Positions 21,663 to 32,673 of a DNA stretch of 64,000 nt are shown piece after piece (within the stretch, counting starts at the first letter, position 1; every line of letters starts with the position of its first letter). Position numbers and translations under genes: made by a program. Location of the stretch: the NCBI GenBank assembly GCA_025201345.1, contig JAIXMG010000017.1, positions 411,001 through 475,000 on the forward strand, given 5' to 3'. Origin of the DNA: Thamnidium elegans. Lineage: Eukaryota > Mucoromycota > Mucoromycetes > Mucorales > Mucoraceae. The notes under the pieces are model-generated. The model was not told where the DNA came from, did no database searches, and worked only from the letters and a program-made list of their open reading frames with translations.

Positions 21663-22322
21663 TTATCTATTGACAATACATTCAACAATAGTCTCCGTAT
21701 CGGACAGGTTGGTTGCTTGAGAACGTGTAGTGTTTCTTGCAGGTCGAGGTGATGGTACAGAAGGAGCGGTAGATAGGGGAGTAGAAGAGATAGGAGCGAG
21801 GGGAGGTGTTTCCATTCTTCTTCTAGATAATGGTGATTCTGAACCTTGAGAAGCATCAGGACGCTCGTGCTCAGGAGCAGAAGAAGTATGCTGTCCCTCA
21901 GGTAAATTGTCAGAAAATTGTCTCTGGTAAGAGCTGTAAGTGAATGGTGGTAAAATGGTTGGATAATTCTTCAGAAGTTCTTCTAGCTTATTATACACAA
22001 TATCATCTTCAGAACCAGCTTCACCAGTTGAGTGACATCTAATAAACTCGGTTTTAAAGAGACTTACCATGCATTTCCACTTACCCTTTTGTTCATCTGA
22101 AGAATGATGCATCAAACTTTGCTCAAGAGCTTTCTGATTGTAATAAATAGATATACTAAGGTAAATTTCACACTTTTCGAAGTCGCTGGTAGTTGTTTGA
22201 AGTAAATCAAAATATTTGACATACTATGCAACAAGTAAGAGCTCTTCTGTTGTATCCCATCCAGAACCTCCGGAACTTGTAGAAGCTGTAGCAGAATTGT
22301 TACAGTTGATAGTACTGAACAT
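21663..22322 (-). pseudogene. Myb/SANT-like DNA-binding partner gene, Harbinger-associated
   Basis: Reading from the ATG at 22322: a Ser-rich start, then GWDTTEELLLVA, an in-frame TAG near 22224, then continued open reading to 21663 through KGKWKCMVSLFKTEFIRCHS and TGEAGSEDDI, followed by a long Pro/Ser/Thr-rich tail. Trp-x-x-x-Glu-Glu with KWK..V..FK and STGE is the Myb/SANT-like pattern of the accessory protein that two-gene PIF/Harbinger elements encode to import and position the transposase. A GT-AG intron spanning the TAG is possible but would remove part of the domain, so a nonsense mutation is preferred. Position and convergent orientation to the transposase relic support one original element. 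Confidence 0.6.
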
Positions 22323-22450
22323 TGATGTTTTAAGGTAATATAAAAATAATTGTGAGGGTTTTATTATAGTTTTGAATAAAGTTATTACACTTAAATAATT
22401 TAGTTTAGTATTTTTTTTTATTCGTGCACTTATTATGTATGAGGGGTGTT

Positions 22451-22520
22451 CTTTTCTGTTTTTGTAAATACTCCCACCGTCTGGAGGGGGAGGAGGGGAG
22501 TATTTACGAAAACAGAAAAG
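22451..22520. repeat. 25-bp-arm inverted repeat (hairpin)
   Basis: Arms 22451-22475 and 22496-22520 (CTTTTCTGTTTTTGTAAATA and on, against its complement) pair over 25 bases with one mismatch. The loop is about 20 bases and G-rich. It sits outside the Myb-like gene near one end of the element. Confidence 0.85.
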
Positions 22521-22526
22521 GCAGTC

Positions 22527-22603
22527 AAACCGCATTTCTTGGCTGGGGAGTATGAATTTTTAAGGTAAAAAACCGCATTCTTAAAAAGTAAAAACCGCAT
22601 TCT
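22527..22603. repeat. Three copies of AAACCGCATT(T)CT
   Basis: Three near-identical 12-14 base copies (about 22527, 22567 and 22590) follow the hairpin. Clustered short motifs near transposon ends are often subterminal transposase-binding repeats; here that is inference. Confidence 0.55.
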
Positions 22604-23126
22604 ATGAAATAGCATAAATAGTAACTTTATTAGTAAAAAAGAAGGTCATGAATGAAATTATATGTATGATAATGTATCCAAATGGGTGACACAGTATAAT
22701 AAAATGCATTTTTTTTTTTTGACCTAGTCCAAATGCAAGAGCAGACCCAACTTGTCGGTATGGCTAGTGACATCACCATAAGAATTTACCATAATTTATT
22801 CCTTTCAAAAAATCAAGCTTTTTGCGATAGCTCCGGACTCTCTCTTTTTTTTCCCTTTTTTTTTTATTTTTTTATTTTTCTTCATTTTTTCTCCCTGTTT
22901 TTTCTCTCTCTCTCTCTTTTTATACATATAAAAAAAAAACTCCACCTTTTTTAAGCTTTTAAAAGTATGTTTTATATATCTTTAAATATATATTTATATA
23001 TTCTTTAAGAAAAAAAAAAAAAAAAAATTAACGTTTTTAAAGTTGTAGTCTCCCATTTTCGGTTTTAAAATCAAAGAGTCGATATTTTTCCTTTTTTAAA
23101 CCAATTCTATATTTTGGAAAAAGCGA

Positions 23127-23157
<31 letters not shown>

Positions 23158-23192
23158 CCAGCATATAGTTACGAAAACGAGCCTTTTATAAA
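22604..23192. other. Upstream region of the second HSF
   Basis: AT-rich, with several T tracts (22840-22870, 23130-23157) immediately upstream of the start codon. A short ORF here is pyrimidine-tract artefact. No other gene is seen. Confidence 0.5.
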
Positions 23193-25228
23193 ATGGCACA
23201 AAATAGTAGTAGATCCAGCTCAGTCAGTAGTTCAAGTGGAGGGGAAACAGAGTCTAGATATAAAAGGTTTGTTATACAATCTATCTGTTTCCTTTCCTTT
23301 TTTTGTGAATGTGTGGTAACAAACAAATAAATAGAATAAAGCTGGACTCAAGTGAGTTAGAAGGTTCAACTTCTAGTATCGAAATTGTTAGTTCGCAAGC
23401 AACAGTTCCTGTAAATATGAAAACACAGGCTGCTTTTGTCAATAAACTATACAAGTAAAAAAAAACAGTGTACCTAAAACATATGAAAAATCTAACGATA
23501 AAAAAAAAAAATAGAATGCTTGAAGACCCAGAAACACCAGAATTAATTGCATGGTCTAGCCATGGTGATCTTTTTAGCGTATCCAATCCAACAGCATTTT
23601 CTAAAACTGTCTTGCCACAATATTTTAAGCATAACAATTGGCAAAGCTTTGTTAGACAGTTAAACAGTAAAAAAAAATTTAATGCTTATTTCACTCACCA
23701 AAATACAGTTAACACTAACGTTATCTCTATAGTGTACGGTTTTCATAAAGTCAATGATCTTATTCACTCCAACTTAACAAACGAAAATCAAACTTGGGAA
23801 TTCAAACATCCCAATTTCAGAAAAGGTGCTGTTGGAGATTTACAACACATTAAAAGAAAGAGTGCTAAAACGCAATTACAACAATTACAGCAACAACACC
23901 AACAACACCAACAGCAGCAGCAAAACACACAGCAGCAACAAGCGCAATATAACTTCAACAATAATCTTAATACTAATAGCAATAATAACAGTAACGGTGA
24001 CTGTAGATATTCTTCACATAACAACGACTTAAAAAGCGACGATGATTCTTTTCAAGATAATATGAACTCAAACGACATAAATAATAGTAATAGCCCAGTA
24101 ATTAAGCATATATTAAGAATTGAAGAACATTTACTTGGTGTTACAAAGTCTTGTGAGTCTCTTTTTAATGAAGTAGTCCATTTGCGTATGGTAGTATCAA
24201 AGCAACAGGACGTAAGTTGTTTTTTTTTCCCCATTTTTTTTTTTTTAGGGAGTAAAAAGAAAAAAAAATTAATGGGTATTTTACTATAATAGGCAATGCA
24301 AGATCTTGTTGATGTGGTTTCCTCCACAACAAAAGCAAACAATAGTAAGTTTAATGGTTTCTTTTTCATGCATATATGCTTTTGCTAATCCCTTTTTTTT
24401 TCAAAAAAAATAAAATAGATTGCATTTGTTCAAATAATAATAATAATCATCATTCAATGAATAATAGCAATAATAACCAAGAATTACAAAACGGTAAGTC
24501 TATATTCCCATAGTTACTGTTTATGGTTAAATTTTTATCTGGTGTTTGAATCGCGACGATCCTTGCCTAAAGCAAATTGTTAAAAAAAAAAAAGCAAATC
24601 TTGATTACTGCGTTTTGTAAACAGTTACTAACACACATTACATTAGCTGAAAACCTTCGAATACAAGTTTCCAAGTTAAAAGGTAGCCAGCAAAATAGAA
24701 AATCGCCTTCTACAGATTCAGTTAGTAGTTCAGGTTCTATAAACACAGGTAAATCAATGAGCACTACCGCATGGTCACAAGCTTTAACGGCATCGCCTTC
24801 AGCAAACGATAAAGGTAACAACGATACCCAGCAAAGAAAGTTACCTTCATTTGATTCAATAAGACAGCAACAATGTCAATCAAGCTATAGATTAGAAAAA
24901 AAAGAAGATGATAGACAATTTAGTAGAAAATCCTCTAGTGGCTCTTCAGCATCCACTACTTCTGTACAGAAAATGACAAGTAAAAACCACCCTTTTTACA
25001 GGCCCCCCTTTTATAAAGAAAAACTCGCGTATACTCACACATACTTTTCTTTTTTTTAATAGATTCAGATGATAAAAAAGATAAGAATGACAAGAATAAT
25101 AGATCAACTATGATGGGTTTTGGGAAACAATCTCATATGTTGAACCCTATTCATGGTAAGAGCAAACACCGAAGAAAAGCAACGTACCGTATTAAACATG
25201 ATCTCCGATAGAAAACCGTCGTAAATAG
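23193..25228 (+). CDS. Heat shock factor-type transcription factor (second)
   Basis: Nine exons (23193-23266, 23335-23454, 23515-23666, 23733-24211, 24293-24344, 24419-24493, 24647-24979, 25063-25155, 25212-25228) give about 464 aa. Ser-rich N-terminus, then the HSF DNA-binding domain (about 55-165): FVNKLYKMLEDPETPELIAW, TVLPQYFKHNNWQSFVRQLN joined to MYGFHKVND, and QTWEFKHPNF. A Gln-rich stretch (about 175-200) and Asn/Ser-rich segments follow, then two hydrophobic-heptad stretches (IKHILRIEEHLLGVTKSCES and AENLRIQVSKLK). Intron 6 has a perfect TACTAAC, and using its AG is the only way to keep frame. Intron 3 is 66 nt with no stop, so retention would go unnoticed. The end is uncertain: without the last intron the protein stops at 25211. 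It shares little with the first HSF outside the DNA-binding domain. Confidence 0.9.
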
Positions 25229-25634
25229 CTTAACTAATATGGTTTCCACCCTTCCCTTCCCTTCCCTCCCCTCCCCTCCTCTCCCTTTTTTTAAAAATAA
25301 TAATAGAAAAGTTCTATGCCTATTTATCCTTATGATCCTTTTTTCTATTCTATTTTCTAATGATTTCTGTATGATTCTATTTATATGCTTCAAATCATAA
25401 TATACACAAATATTAAAATATAATTTTTTTTGTTTTTAAAAAAAAAAATAGTGTCCGATACGTCCGATACAAAAACTGTGTTTGAATAAAGTGTCCCCGG
25501 AAACAATCATGTCCGGTCTTTCTAATACAGGTGGACAAATGTTACAAGCTCATGGGACGAGCGTGAGGGAATGAAGGTCAAAATCAATGTGTGCATAACG
25601 ATTATTTCTTCCTTTTCTAAACGGTTCTTAAAAG
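25229..25634. other. Intergenic, pyrimidine-rich
   Basis: Contains a C/T-rich stretch at 25240-25290 and A tracts. It is the HSF 3' side and the eL37 promoter. No gene is visible. Confidence 0.4.
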
Positions 25635-26341
25635 ATGGTAATAGAAAAAAAAAATATATAAACAAGAGAAGAGATAGGGAGAAAGATTCAAGTAGAATTA
25701 GATAAACGATTGCGATGGATGGATGTTAGGGAAGATAATTTTTATGGTCGATACAGAAAGAAAAAAAAAAAAAAGAGGCAACATTTTTGATATACGTAAA
25801 CCCAGTTTGAAAAAAAAGAAAAACACCAACTTTACAATTCAACATAACTTTTGAAACTTATTTGAACTACTCCTTCCCTTCTCTTGTTTATATATACATC
25901 TCGTACAGAAGACAATGTACTCATATAATTTTCTAATAGTCCAAGGGTACCAGTTCATTCGGTAAGCGTCACACCAAGACCCACACTCTCTGTAGACGTT
26001 GTGGCAACCGTGCCTTCCACAAGCAAAAGAAGACTTGTGCTCAATGTGGTTATCCCGCTGCCAAGATTAGATCTTGTAAGTTTTTATTATTTTAGAAGAA
26101 AAAAAACTCGAGTTTACTGATATTAAAAAAAAAAATCTTTTTAGTCAACTGGTCCGAAAAGGGTCAACGTAGAAAGACTACCGGTACCGGTCGTATGGCT
26201 CACTTGAAGGATGTTCAACGTCGTTTCAAGAACGGTTTCCGTGAGGGTAAGTTTTTTTTTAAAAAAAGTGTTGTTTCATTTTAAACTAAAATATAAAATT
26301 ATATAGGAACTCAAGCCAAGAAGGTCGTTGCCTCTGCTTAA
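25635..26341 (+). CDS. RPL37: 60S ribosomal protein eL37
   Basis: Structural protein of the large ribosomal subunit. Exons 25940-26075, 26145-26246 and 26307-26341 read [18 protein letters not shown], then [40 protein letters not shown] and [14 protein letters not shown], with the CxxC...CxxC zinc-binding cysteines. The start codon must lie in a separate exon. The best candidate is ATG|GTAATA at 25635-25637, giving a one-codon first exon and a roughly 300-nt intron, and a 91-aa protein of normal size. A weaker alternative is ATG|GTCGAT at 25744. A long first intron directly after ATG is common in fungal ribosomal-protein genes. Codons are markedly C-ending (AAG, CGT, GGT, TTC), as expected for high expression. 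Confidence 0.9.
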
Positions 26342-26681
26342 ATTTCTTTGAATCAATTACATCTCTTTTTTTACAACAAATAAAAATCCAATATTAAAAA
26401 AAAAAAAAAACTCTTTTTGCATTACTTTTGTATTTTTATTACTTGACAATTAAATCACGTGGCTTTCACTCTTTCTTATTTAAACAGAAAACCCCACCTA
26501 AGAGAAACTTTGAAAGCTATCAGTAATCATAAATGATTTTATTCGTAATAAAGTGTGTGAGCGAAAAACCCCACAAACAATTACCCCACAGAAATTTCGA
26601 GATTATAAAACAAAGTTTTATCCCCCCTACTTTTTTTTTTTTTTTTTTCTTTTACTATATTTTTTTTTTCTTCTTCTTAGT

Positions 26682-28888
26682 ATGGGTAAAACTGAAAAAA
26701 CAATAGAAGAACTTGTAGAAGAGTATAAAAAATCAGGTAGCGATTATGCTATTGATAACCCTCGTGCTTTAAAGATTCATGTCAAACGAGATTTATCCGA
26801 ACATCGCAATGTAGTGTAAGTTAAAGCTTTTTCTTTTTGTCTTGCATAACCTACAAAAAAAAATTACTATAGGGAAAAAGAACCTCGTCGTATTAGAGAA
26901 GATCCACTTGCGTTTATGTTGAACGTAGGTTTATACTATCAGGGTGCCGTAAGTTGAGACTCTTTTTTTTTTGGAATAAATTCATAATTTTTTTTTTTTT
27001 TTTAGGGTTGGCGTGGTTATAAAAATTACATTGGTACGAAGATCTTGTATCCCGGATACTCTAAAAGGATTCGAGCCATGGTCTTGGACAGTAAAAGTGG
27101 TAAGTTGATAATCTTTTATGACCATTATTATTTTTAACAAAACGATTATATTAGTGCAAGATATCATGGATCAATTAGCTACACGTCAAACCGAAATACT
27201 TGCTAACCAAAAGAAATGGAAAGGCGATGACAAACGAATTGAAAAGCAGAGAAAGGCATTGAGAAAAGAGCTTGAAGTAGTTGCAAAAGCGATTGTTGAA
27301 AAAGCTGTTTCTACTTTGGATAGTAATCGTACCTTGAGGTAAAGATATATTATGTCACCTTTTTTTTTTATTATTATTAAGCACATCATTATTGTGTATT
27401 TAGATTTTTTGCGTTTATTGTAAATAATATTCTTGTACGACTTTATCATCAAGGTCTTCATATCCGAGAAAGTGAATGGGTTGAGGTAAAATTGTTATAT
27501 ACAGTATTTAAAAATCAAAATTTAAAATACTTATATTTTTGATAGCTGAAAAGAGTTGCTCTTATCGCTCAAGAAAAAAAACAATCTATAATTTTCTTAC
27601 CATCACACAAATCTCATATTGATTATTTAGTCGTGTCCTACTTAATGTTCAGATTAGGTAAAACTCCAACGCTTATATACTTTCTCAACTTCCACTAAAA
27701 AAAAAAAAAAAAAAAAAAATAGGTATTCAAATTCCTCATATCGTTGCAGGAGATAATTTAGATATGCCAGTGCTTGGTAAATTATTAAAATCATCTGGTG
27801 CGGTCTTTATTCGTCGAGAATGGGGAAATGATGAATTATACAAGACAATTTTGGAAGAATATATCAGTACAATTTTAGCCGAAGGAAGTAAAGTATATTT
27901 AACACGTAAATATATACCCTTTCTTGTAACTCACACAGGTTATATTATATAGTGAATTTTGAATGCTTTGTTGAAGGCACTCGTTCCAGACTAGGAAAAT
28001 TATTACAACCTAAACTCGGTATTGTCAAGATTATTCTTGACGCATTCGTAAACAATCGATTTGAAGATTGTCATATTGTGCCTATTTCTTTAGGTTACGA
28101 TAAGATTATTGAAACATCTAGTTATGCTACCGAATTATTAGGTACACCAAAAGAAAAAGAAAGTTTATGGTAGAACAAGTTTTTTTTCCCACAGAAAAAT
28201 ATTTCGAGTTTTCTTATATATTCTTCTTTTTTAGGGGTATTATAACGAACAGTAGTATATTACAATTGAAATGGGGCCGTGTTGACGGTAAGCTGAATAT
28301 ATTAAGTTTATTACAATTGATTTATTTACATGCCTTTTTTTTTATATAGTTCGCGTTGGTAAACCTTATTCTTTAAAGAATTGGATTGACGAGCAAATCA
28401 AAATGAGAGGGTAAAATAAACATAACAAAAACATATTAGTCTTGCTAATACCGCCCCCTCATTTTAAAGTCCAATGGATCTTACTGATCAGCATCAAAAA
28501 TCTATCTTATTAAAATCCCTTGGTTACAGGTAAACTTTTTATTACTTTTTAATGTATGTGATAAAAACTGACCCCAACCCCAACCCCCCCTTTTTTTTTT
28601 TAGAGTTTTAGCGGATATCGTAAGTTTAACCTTATTCCCCCCTTCAGGTTGAAAGGTCATGTTAATTTTTTTTTTTTTTTTTTGTAGAATGCTATTTCAG
28701 TTATTATGCCATCTGCATTAGTAGGAACTGTTATTTTAACATTAAGAGGAAGAGGAGTTGGTAGAAGTGAACTTATTCGCCGAGTTGACTGGTTAAAGAA
28801 AGTAATTGAAGCTAAGGGCGGTCAAGTATCTGAATTCCATGATATGTCTACTGGAGAAATTGTTGACAAGTAAAATTACTATTCTATA

Positions 28889-28922
<34 letters not shown>

Positions 28923-30004
28923 TCACATTTTTACATTTATAGAACTGTAGTTATTCATAAAGATCTTATTGGAGAAAGAAAAGGAAAAGATATTGTTGAA
29001 CCTACTTTTTACCCTATTGCAGCATTTGAATTATCTTATTATCGTAACCAGGTCATTCACTTGTTTGTAGAAGAAGCTATTGTATGTGCCGCTTTATACT
29101 CTGTTATTAAAAAAGGTGGTGGAAAACCATTGCAACGAATGAAATACGAACACTTGTTGGACGAAATTTCTTTCCTTTCCAGTTTGTTAAAGCTGGATAT
29201 GATTTATAAACCTGGTGGGGTTGAAGCCAATACTAAACGCACGATCCAATGGCTTGCGGATAACCAGGTGATTGAAGTTTGTGAAGATGGTTGTATTGGA
29301 TTATCTGATATAGAACGCTCTTGTGGTAGAGAGAATTATGGTAAGTATATAGATATATATCTATTTCCCAGTAACAAGATGAATAATAAACTTTTTTTTT
29401 TATAGATTTCCTTTGCTTTATGATCTGGCCATTTATTGAGTCATATTGGTTAGCGGCAATCAGCTTATTTACGTTAGCGCCGTCTAGCGTAGCCACTCAA
29501 GAGCCTATTTGGGTAGACAGTAAATTATTTGCTAATCGTACACAATCGTTGGGCAAGACATTGTATTACCAAGGTGACTTGAGTTACTTGGAAGCAGTCA
29601 ATAAAGAGACACTTAGTAATGCTTTCACACGCTATGAAGAAAAGAACATTTTATTAAAGAGACGTCATCCTGGACCTAAACCTTGGTCTGAGGTTGCTGT
29701 TAGTCGTGATTATACACCTGAACGCCAAAATGGTATTTTGATACCCAGAGGACATCTATGGGAACTGGTTGAACGAATTGGAAGGTTCAGAAGAGAAGGT
29801 AAAAATAGAAGAGATAATGCAACAGGTAAGAAATTCTATATATACATGTTTTGTTTGTACTTTATTCACCCTTTTTTAATAGTGAGTACCAGAGTGCTTC
29901 GATTAGCAGATATCTTGGGTGAAGACAATGCTATTCCTACTGCTAACCAAAAAACTGCTGCTAAAAAGGTTGTTGCTGTTGATATAAGTAAAGCCAAAAT
30001 CTAA
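26682..30004 (+). CDS. PlsB/GPAM/DHAPAT-type glycerol-phosphate (or DHAP) acyltransferase
   Basis: Acylates sn-1 of glycerol-3-phosphate or DHAP in glycerolipid synthesis. Sixteen exons (26682-26815, 26873-26948, 27006-27099, 27155-27338, 27404-27485, 27546-27657, 27723-27887, 27953-28169, 28235-28287, 28350-28410, 28470-28529, 28604-28619, 28688-28869, 28943-29340, 29406-29825, 29883-30004), all phases consistent, give 791 aa, near bacterial PlsB (807) and human GPAM (828). Motif I FLPSHKSHIDYL (HX4D), II GAVFIRREWGND, III FECFVEGTRSRLGK, IV IVPISLGYDKI. The long C-terminal half matches the same family. Exon 12 is only 16 nt. CTTCTTCTTAG just before the ATG looks like a 3' splice site, so a 5'UTR intron is likely. 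Location (mitochondrion or peroxisome) cannot be fixed: no clear presequence, and the C-terminus (SKAKI) is not a canonical PTS1. Confidence 0.92.
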
Positions 30005-30571
30005 TACCCTTTTACAAAATAAAATTATATTTCGAAACTTATTAACAAAGGGATCGGATTCTTTCATCACATGGATATAGCCAATGTAATGGTACATACT
30101 TATGATATATAATGAAAGCATCCTTTTTACTATACACATGACCTTAACGAGTTTATACCATTTAATTACTTTTTTTTCGTAATTTGCCACTTTGTAAAAA
30201 AAAACGTCAATTTCTTTGTTCTTTTGAGTTATTTGACACTTTTACATTTATTTGCTTTCTTTATTATAAAACTTGAATATTAAAAAGGAAAGAAAAAAAA
30301 AGAGCTCCTTACATCATATAGGGTGTACTCTCTTTTATGTATATATCTTTTTCTTTTTCTCGGTTTTGTATTTTATTCATATGCACTTACGACTAATGAT
30401 GATAATGCAAATCAAGGGGTTACCATGATAAAATTGCTGTTTATGATATACTCCTGAATAACACTTTTTAGGGTAGCACAGTTACTTGTTTAAAAGAAGT
30501 TCCCTTTTTTTTCCTTTTTTTTTTTTTTTTCTCTTTTTTTAAAAACATATACCTTTTTTTTTAATAAAAAC
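30005..30571. other. Intergenic with T tract before next start
   Basis: AT-rich. A T-dominated stretch at about 30500-30560 directly precedes the next start codon. No gene is visible. Confidence 0.4.
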
Positions 30572-32281
30572 ATGACAGATTATAATGGAGATAATCTAAC
30601 GATACCTTCTCCTCAGTCTACAGAAAAGTTGTTATTCGAATACCTTCGACCTCAACTAGAAAAGCATCATCCACCAGAACTTCAAGAACCAACTGAATAT
30701 GATCTATTGTTACAACAGCAAGAAGAAATCAAGCAACAACAATTGTTTTTGACAGCATGTTGGGATGATACTTTTTTATCTTTAGAAGAAGAAGATTCTA
30801 ATATAGTTATTGAACTCAATAACTTTTCAGACCTTAAAATTGCTTTGAAAGATATTGAAGATTTGGACCCTTTACCTACTTCTTCTTTAAGGGCTCGTGC
30901 TCATCAAAAGAAATCGTATGCCCAAGATAGGTGGGCAACTACTGAAGAAGATTTAGTTGATCTGTCTAGTACTGATTTTACTGTACCTTCTTCGGTTCGT
31001 CTTACAATCGAGAGCTCACAAATGTTGGATATGCTAATGCATCAAGCTGTACAGCATTGGTGTTGTATAGGCTTTAAAGTAGCACCTATCAGTGTATCAT
31101 TAATTCAAGATTGGCGTCGTGCTCCACAAGCTATTGTTCACTGTATTGCTTCTATTAGTCTGGTTACTTTTATGGATCAAGAGAACACATCATCTCATTA
31201 CTCAAAGCAAGTGGCTATGGTATTTTATGAACAAGCTAGAAATAAAATGGACGATATTTTGTTTGATGATATGCAACCGCTGATTATCCAATCATATTTC
31301 TGCCTTAGTTATACTTCTAATCTATTAAGATTATATGAACAACAAAGAACATGGGGAGGACTTGCTTCTATTTCTTTACAACATTTAGCAAAGAACTTAC
31401 CAAATCATAAAGAACCTATTGATGAACTTACGCTTGGATGCTGGTTTAGATGGTATTATGTAGATGCCTGGATGTGTCTTACATTAAATCGAGATTGTTT
31501 ATTACCTGATAGTGTACCCTGGATGGACATGCGAATGATTGAACAGTTTTCTATTACTTCTCCTGGTGGAGACCATCATCAACTTTATAGTTTTGCTAGT
31601 CTTACATGTTATATGCGAAGGTATATAAGAGCACTTCATTCCGGTAAATTATTTTCAAATGATCAACAAAGGTTACCTTCTACTTTATATTATCAAATAA
31701 CAAAAGAGTTAACACACTGGTATGCACAACTCCCACGTTACACTAACATTGCAGAACTTCATTTGCATCTATGCTATAATTCTATGCGACTCGTGGTACT
31801 CTATCAATTTTTAACGCCGCAACAACCGCCCTCTCATGATGTTTTAATCGATTGCTTACAAACTAACTTGGAACTATTAAAAGCATTACAAGAACTAAAA
31901 GACGTTGGATGTGATCAAAGTACATACCATCATATGTTTTTTGCTATTCATAATACTGCTAAACGTATATTTCAATATAATCAAAAGCAATTTAAGACAT
32001 ACGCTGAAGAACAGTTAAAGATTAATCTGATGCTGCTTAAAAGTACGCAGGCGTACGCACATGATGTGTTTAAAATGAAGATTTATGCAGATAAAATACA
32101 AGACCAATTTACGAGAATGAAGATTTATACAAGGCCTGTTGGCGAATCAATTACATTTAGACGAAATAATACTATCGTACATTCTTCTATTGAAACTAAC
32201 GTATTAAAAAAAACTGTACCCGCTGTCATTGTCTTTAAAAGAGAAAATATTACTACTATCAAAAGAAGAAAAAACAAATAG
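30572..32281 (+). CDS. Fungal transcription-factor MHR-like protein lacking a Zn2Cys6 cluster
   Basis: Single exon, 569 aa. The middle of the protein (about 145-430) has the all-helical pattern of the fungal-specific transcription factor middle homology region: AVQHWCCIGFKVAPISVSLI, VAMVFYEQARNKMDDIL, QPLIIQSYFCLSYTSNLLRL, TWGGLASISLQHLAKNL, GCWFRWYYVDAWMCLTLNRD. The N-terminus is acidic and Gln-rich and has no CxxC...CxxC cluster, so it is either a zinc-cluster-less regulator or has lost or split off its DNA-binding exon; no candidate exon is visible in the 570 bases upstream. The C-terminus is basic (IKRRKNK). The target pathway is unknown. Confidence 0.7.
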   Translation: MTDYNGDNLTIPSPQSTEKLLFEYLRPQLEKHHPPELQEPTEYDLLLQQQEEIKQQQLFLTACWDDTFLSLEEEDSNIVIELNNFSDLKIALKDIEDLDPLPTSSLRARAHQKKSYAQDRWATTEEDLVDLSSTDFTVPSSVRLTIESSQMLDMLMHQAVQHWCCIGFKVAPISVSLIQDWRRAPQAIVHCIASISLVTFMDQENTSSHYSKQVAMVFYEQARNKMDDILFDDMQPLIIQSYFCLSYTSNLLRLYEQQRTWGGLASISLQHLAKNLPNHKEPIDELTLGCWFRWYYVDAWMCLTLNRDCLLPDSVPWMDMRMIEQFSITSPGGDHHQLYSFASLTCYMRRYIRALHSGKLFSNDQQRLPSTLYYQITKELTHWYAQLPRYTNIAELHLHLCYNSMRLVVLYQFLTPQQPPSHDVLIDCLQTNLELLKALQELKDVGCDQSTYHHMFFAIHNTAKRIFQYNQKQFKTYAEEQLKINLMLLKSTQAYAHDVFKMKIYADKIQDQFTRMKIYTRPVGESITFRRNNTIVHSSIETNVLKKTVPAVIVFKRENITTIKRRKNK

Positions 32282-32639
32282 ATTCTAATAAAAAAAAAAC
32301 CTTTTTTTTTTTTTGGGGATAATTAATTTTATTGGAATGTTTGAGATAAAGTGAGAGAGAAAATAAAGGAGAGTTATATAGGAAAGAATGGATAGATAAA
32401 AAGGAATGAATTTTTAGTCATTTTATATAAGAAATGGAGGGTTGGTATTTAGAGGGTATGAATAATAAAAAAAAAGTATATACACGAATTTTCTTTATGA
32501 ACAAAGGAGAGTGACTTATATATATGTATGTATATATAAGTAAATGTTTGAAGGTTGTATGTGCGAGAGTGTATATAAAGTATACATATATATATGTGGG
32601 TGTGTGTGTGTGTGTGTGTGTGAATATTTGGTTTAAGGA

Positions 32640-32671
<32 letters not shown>

Positions 32672-32673
32672 GC
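32282..32673. other. Convergent 3' region with (TG)n microsatellite
   Basis: Between two convergent genes. Contains (TG)n at about 32597-32622, (TA)n stretches and an A tract ending at 32671. No gene is visible. Confidence 0.55.

Noticed and set aside
22224..22615. Minus-strand open frames upstream of the Myb-like gene
   Set aside because: They run through the 25-bp inverted repeat and have no independent coding features; only the part from the ATG at 22322 is supported.
22733..22954. 73-codon plus-strand open frame upstream of HSF2
   Set aside because: Second half is pure Phe/Leu/Ser from T/C tracts. No conserved features.
32524..32673. 60-codon plus-strand frame over the (TG)n repeat
   Set aside because: Translation of a microsatellite and A tract only.
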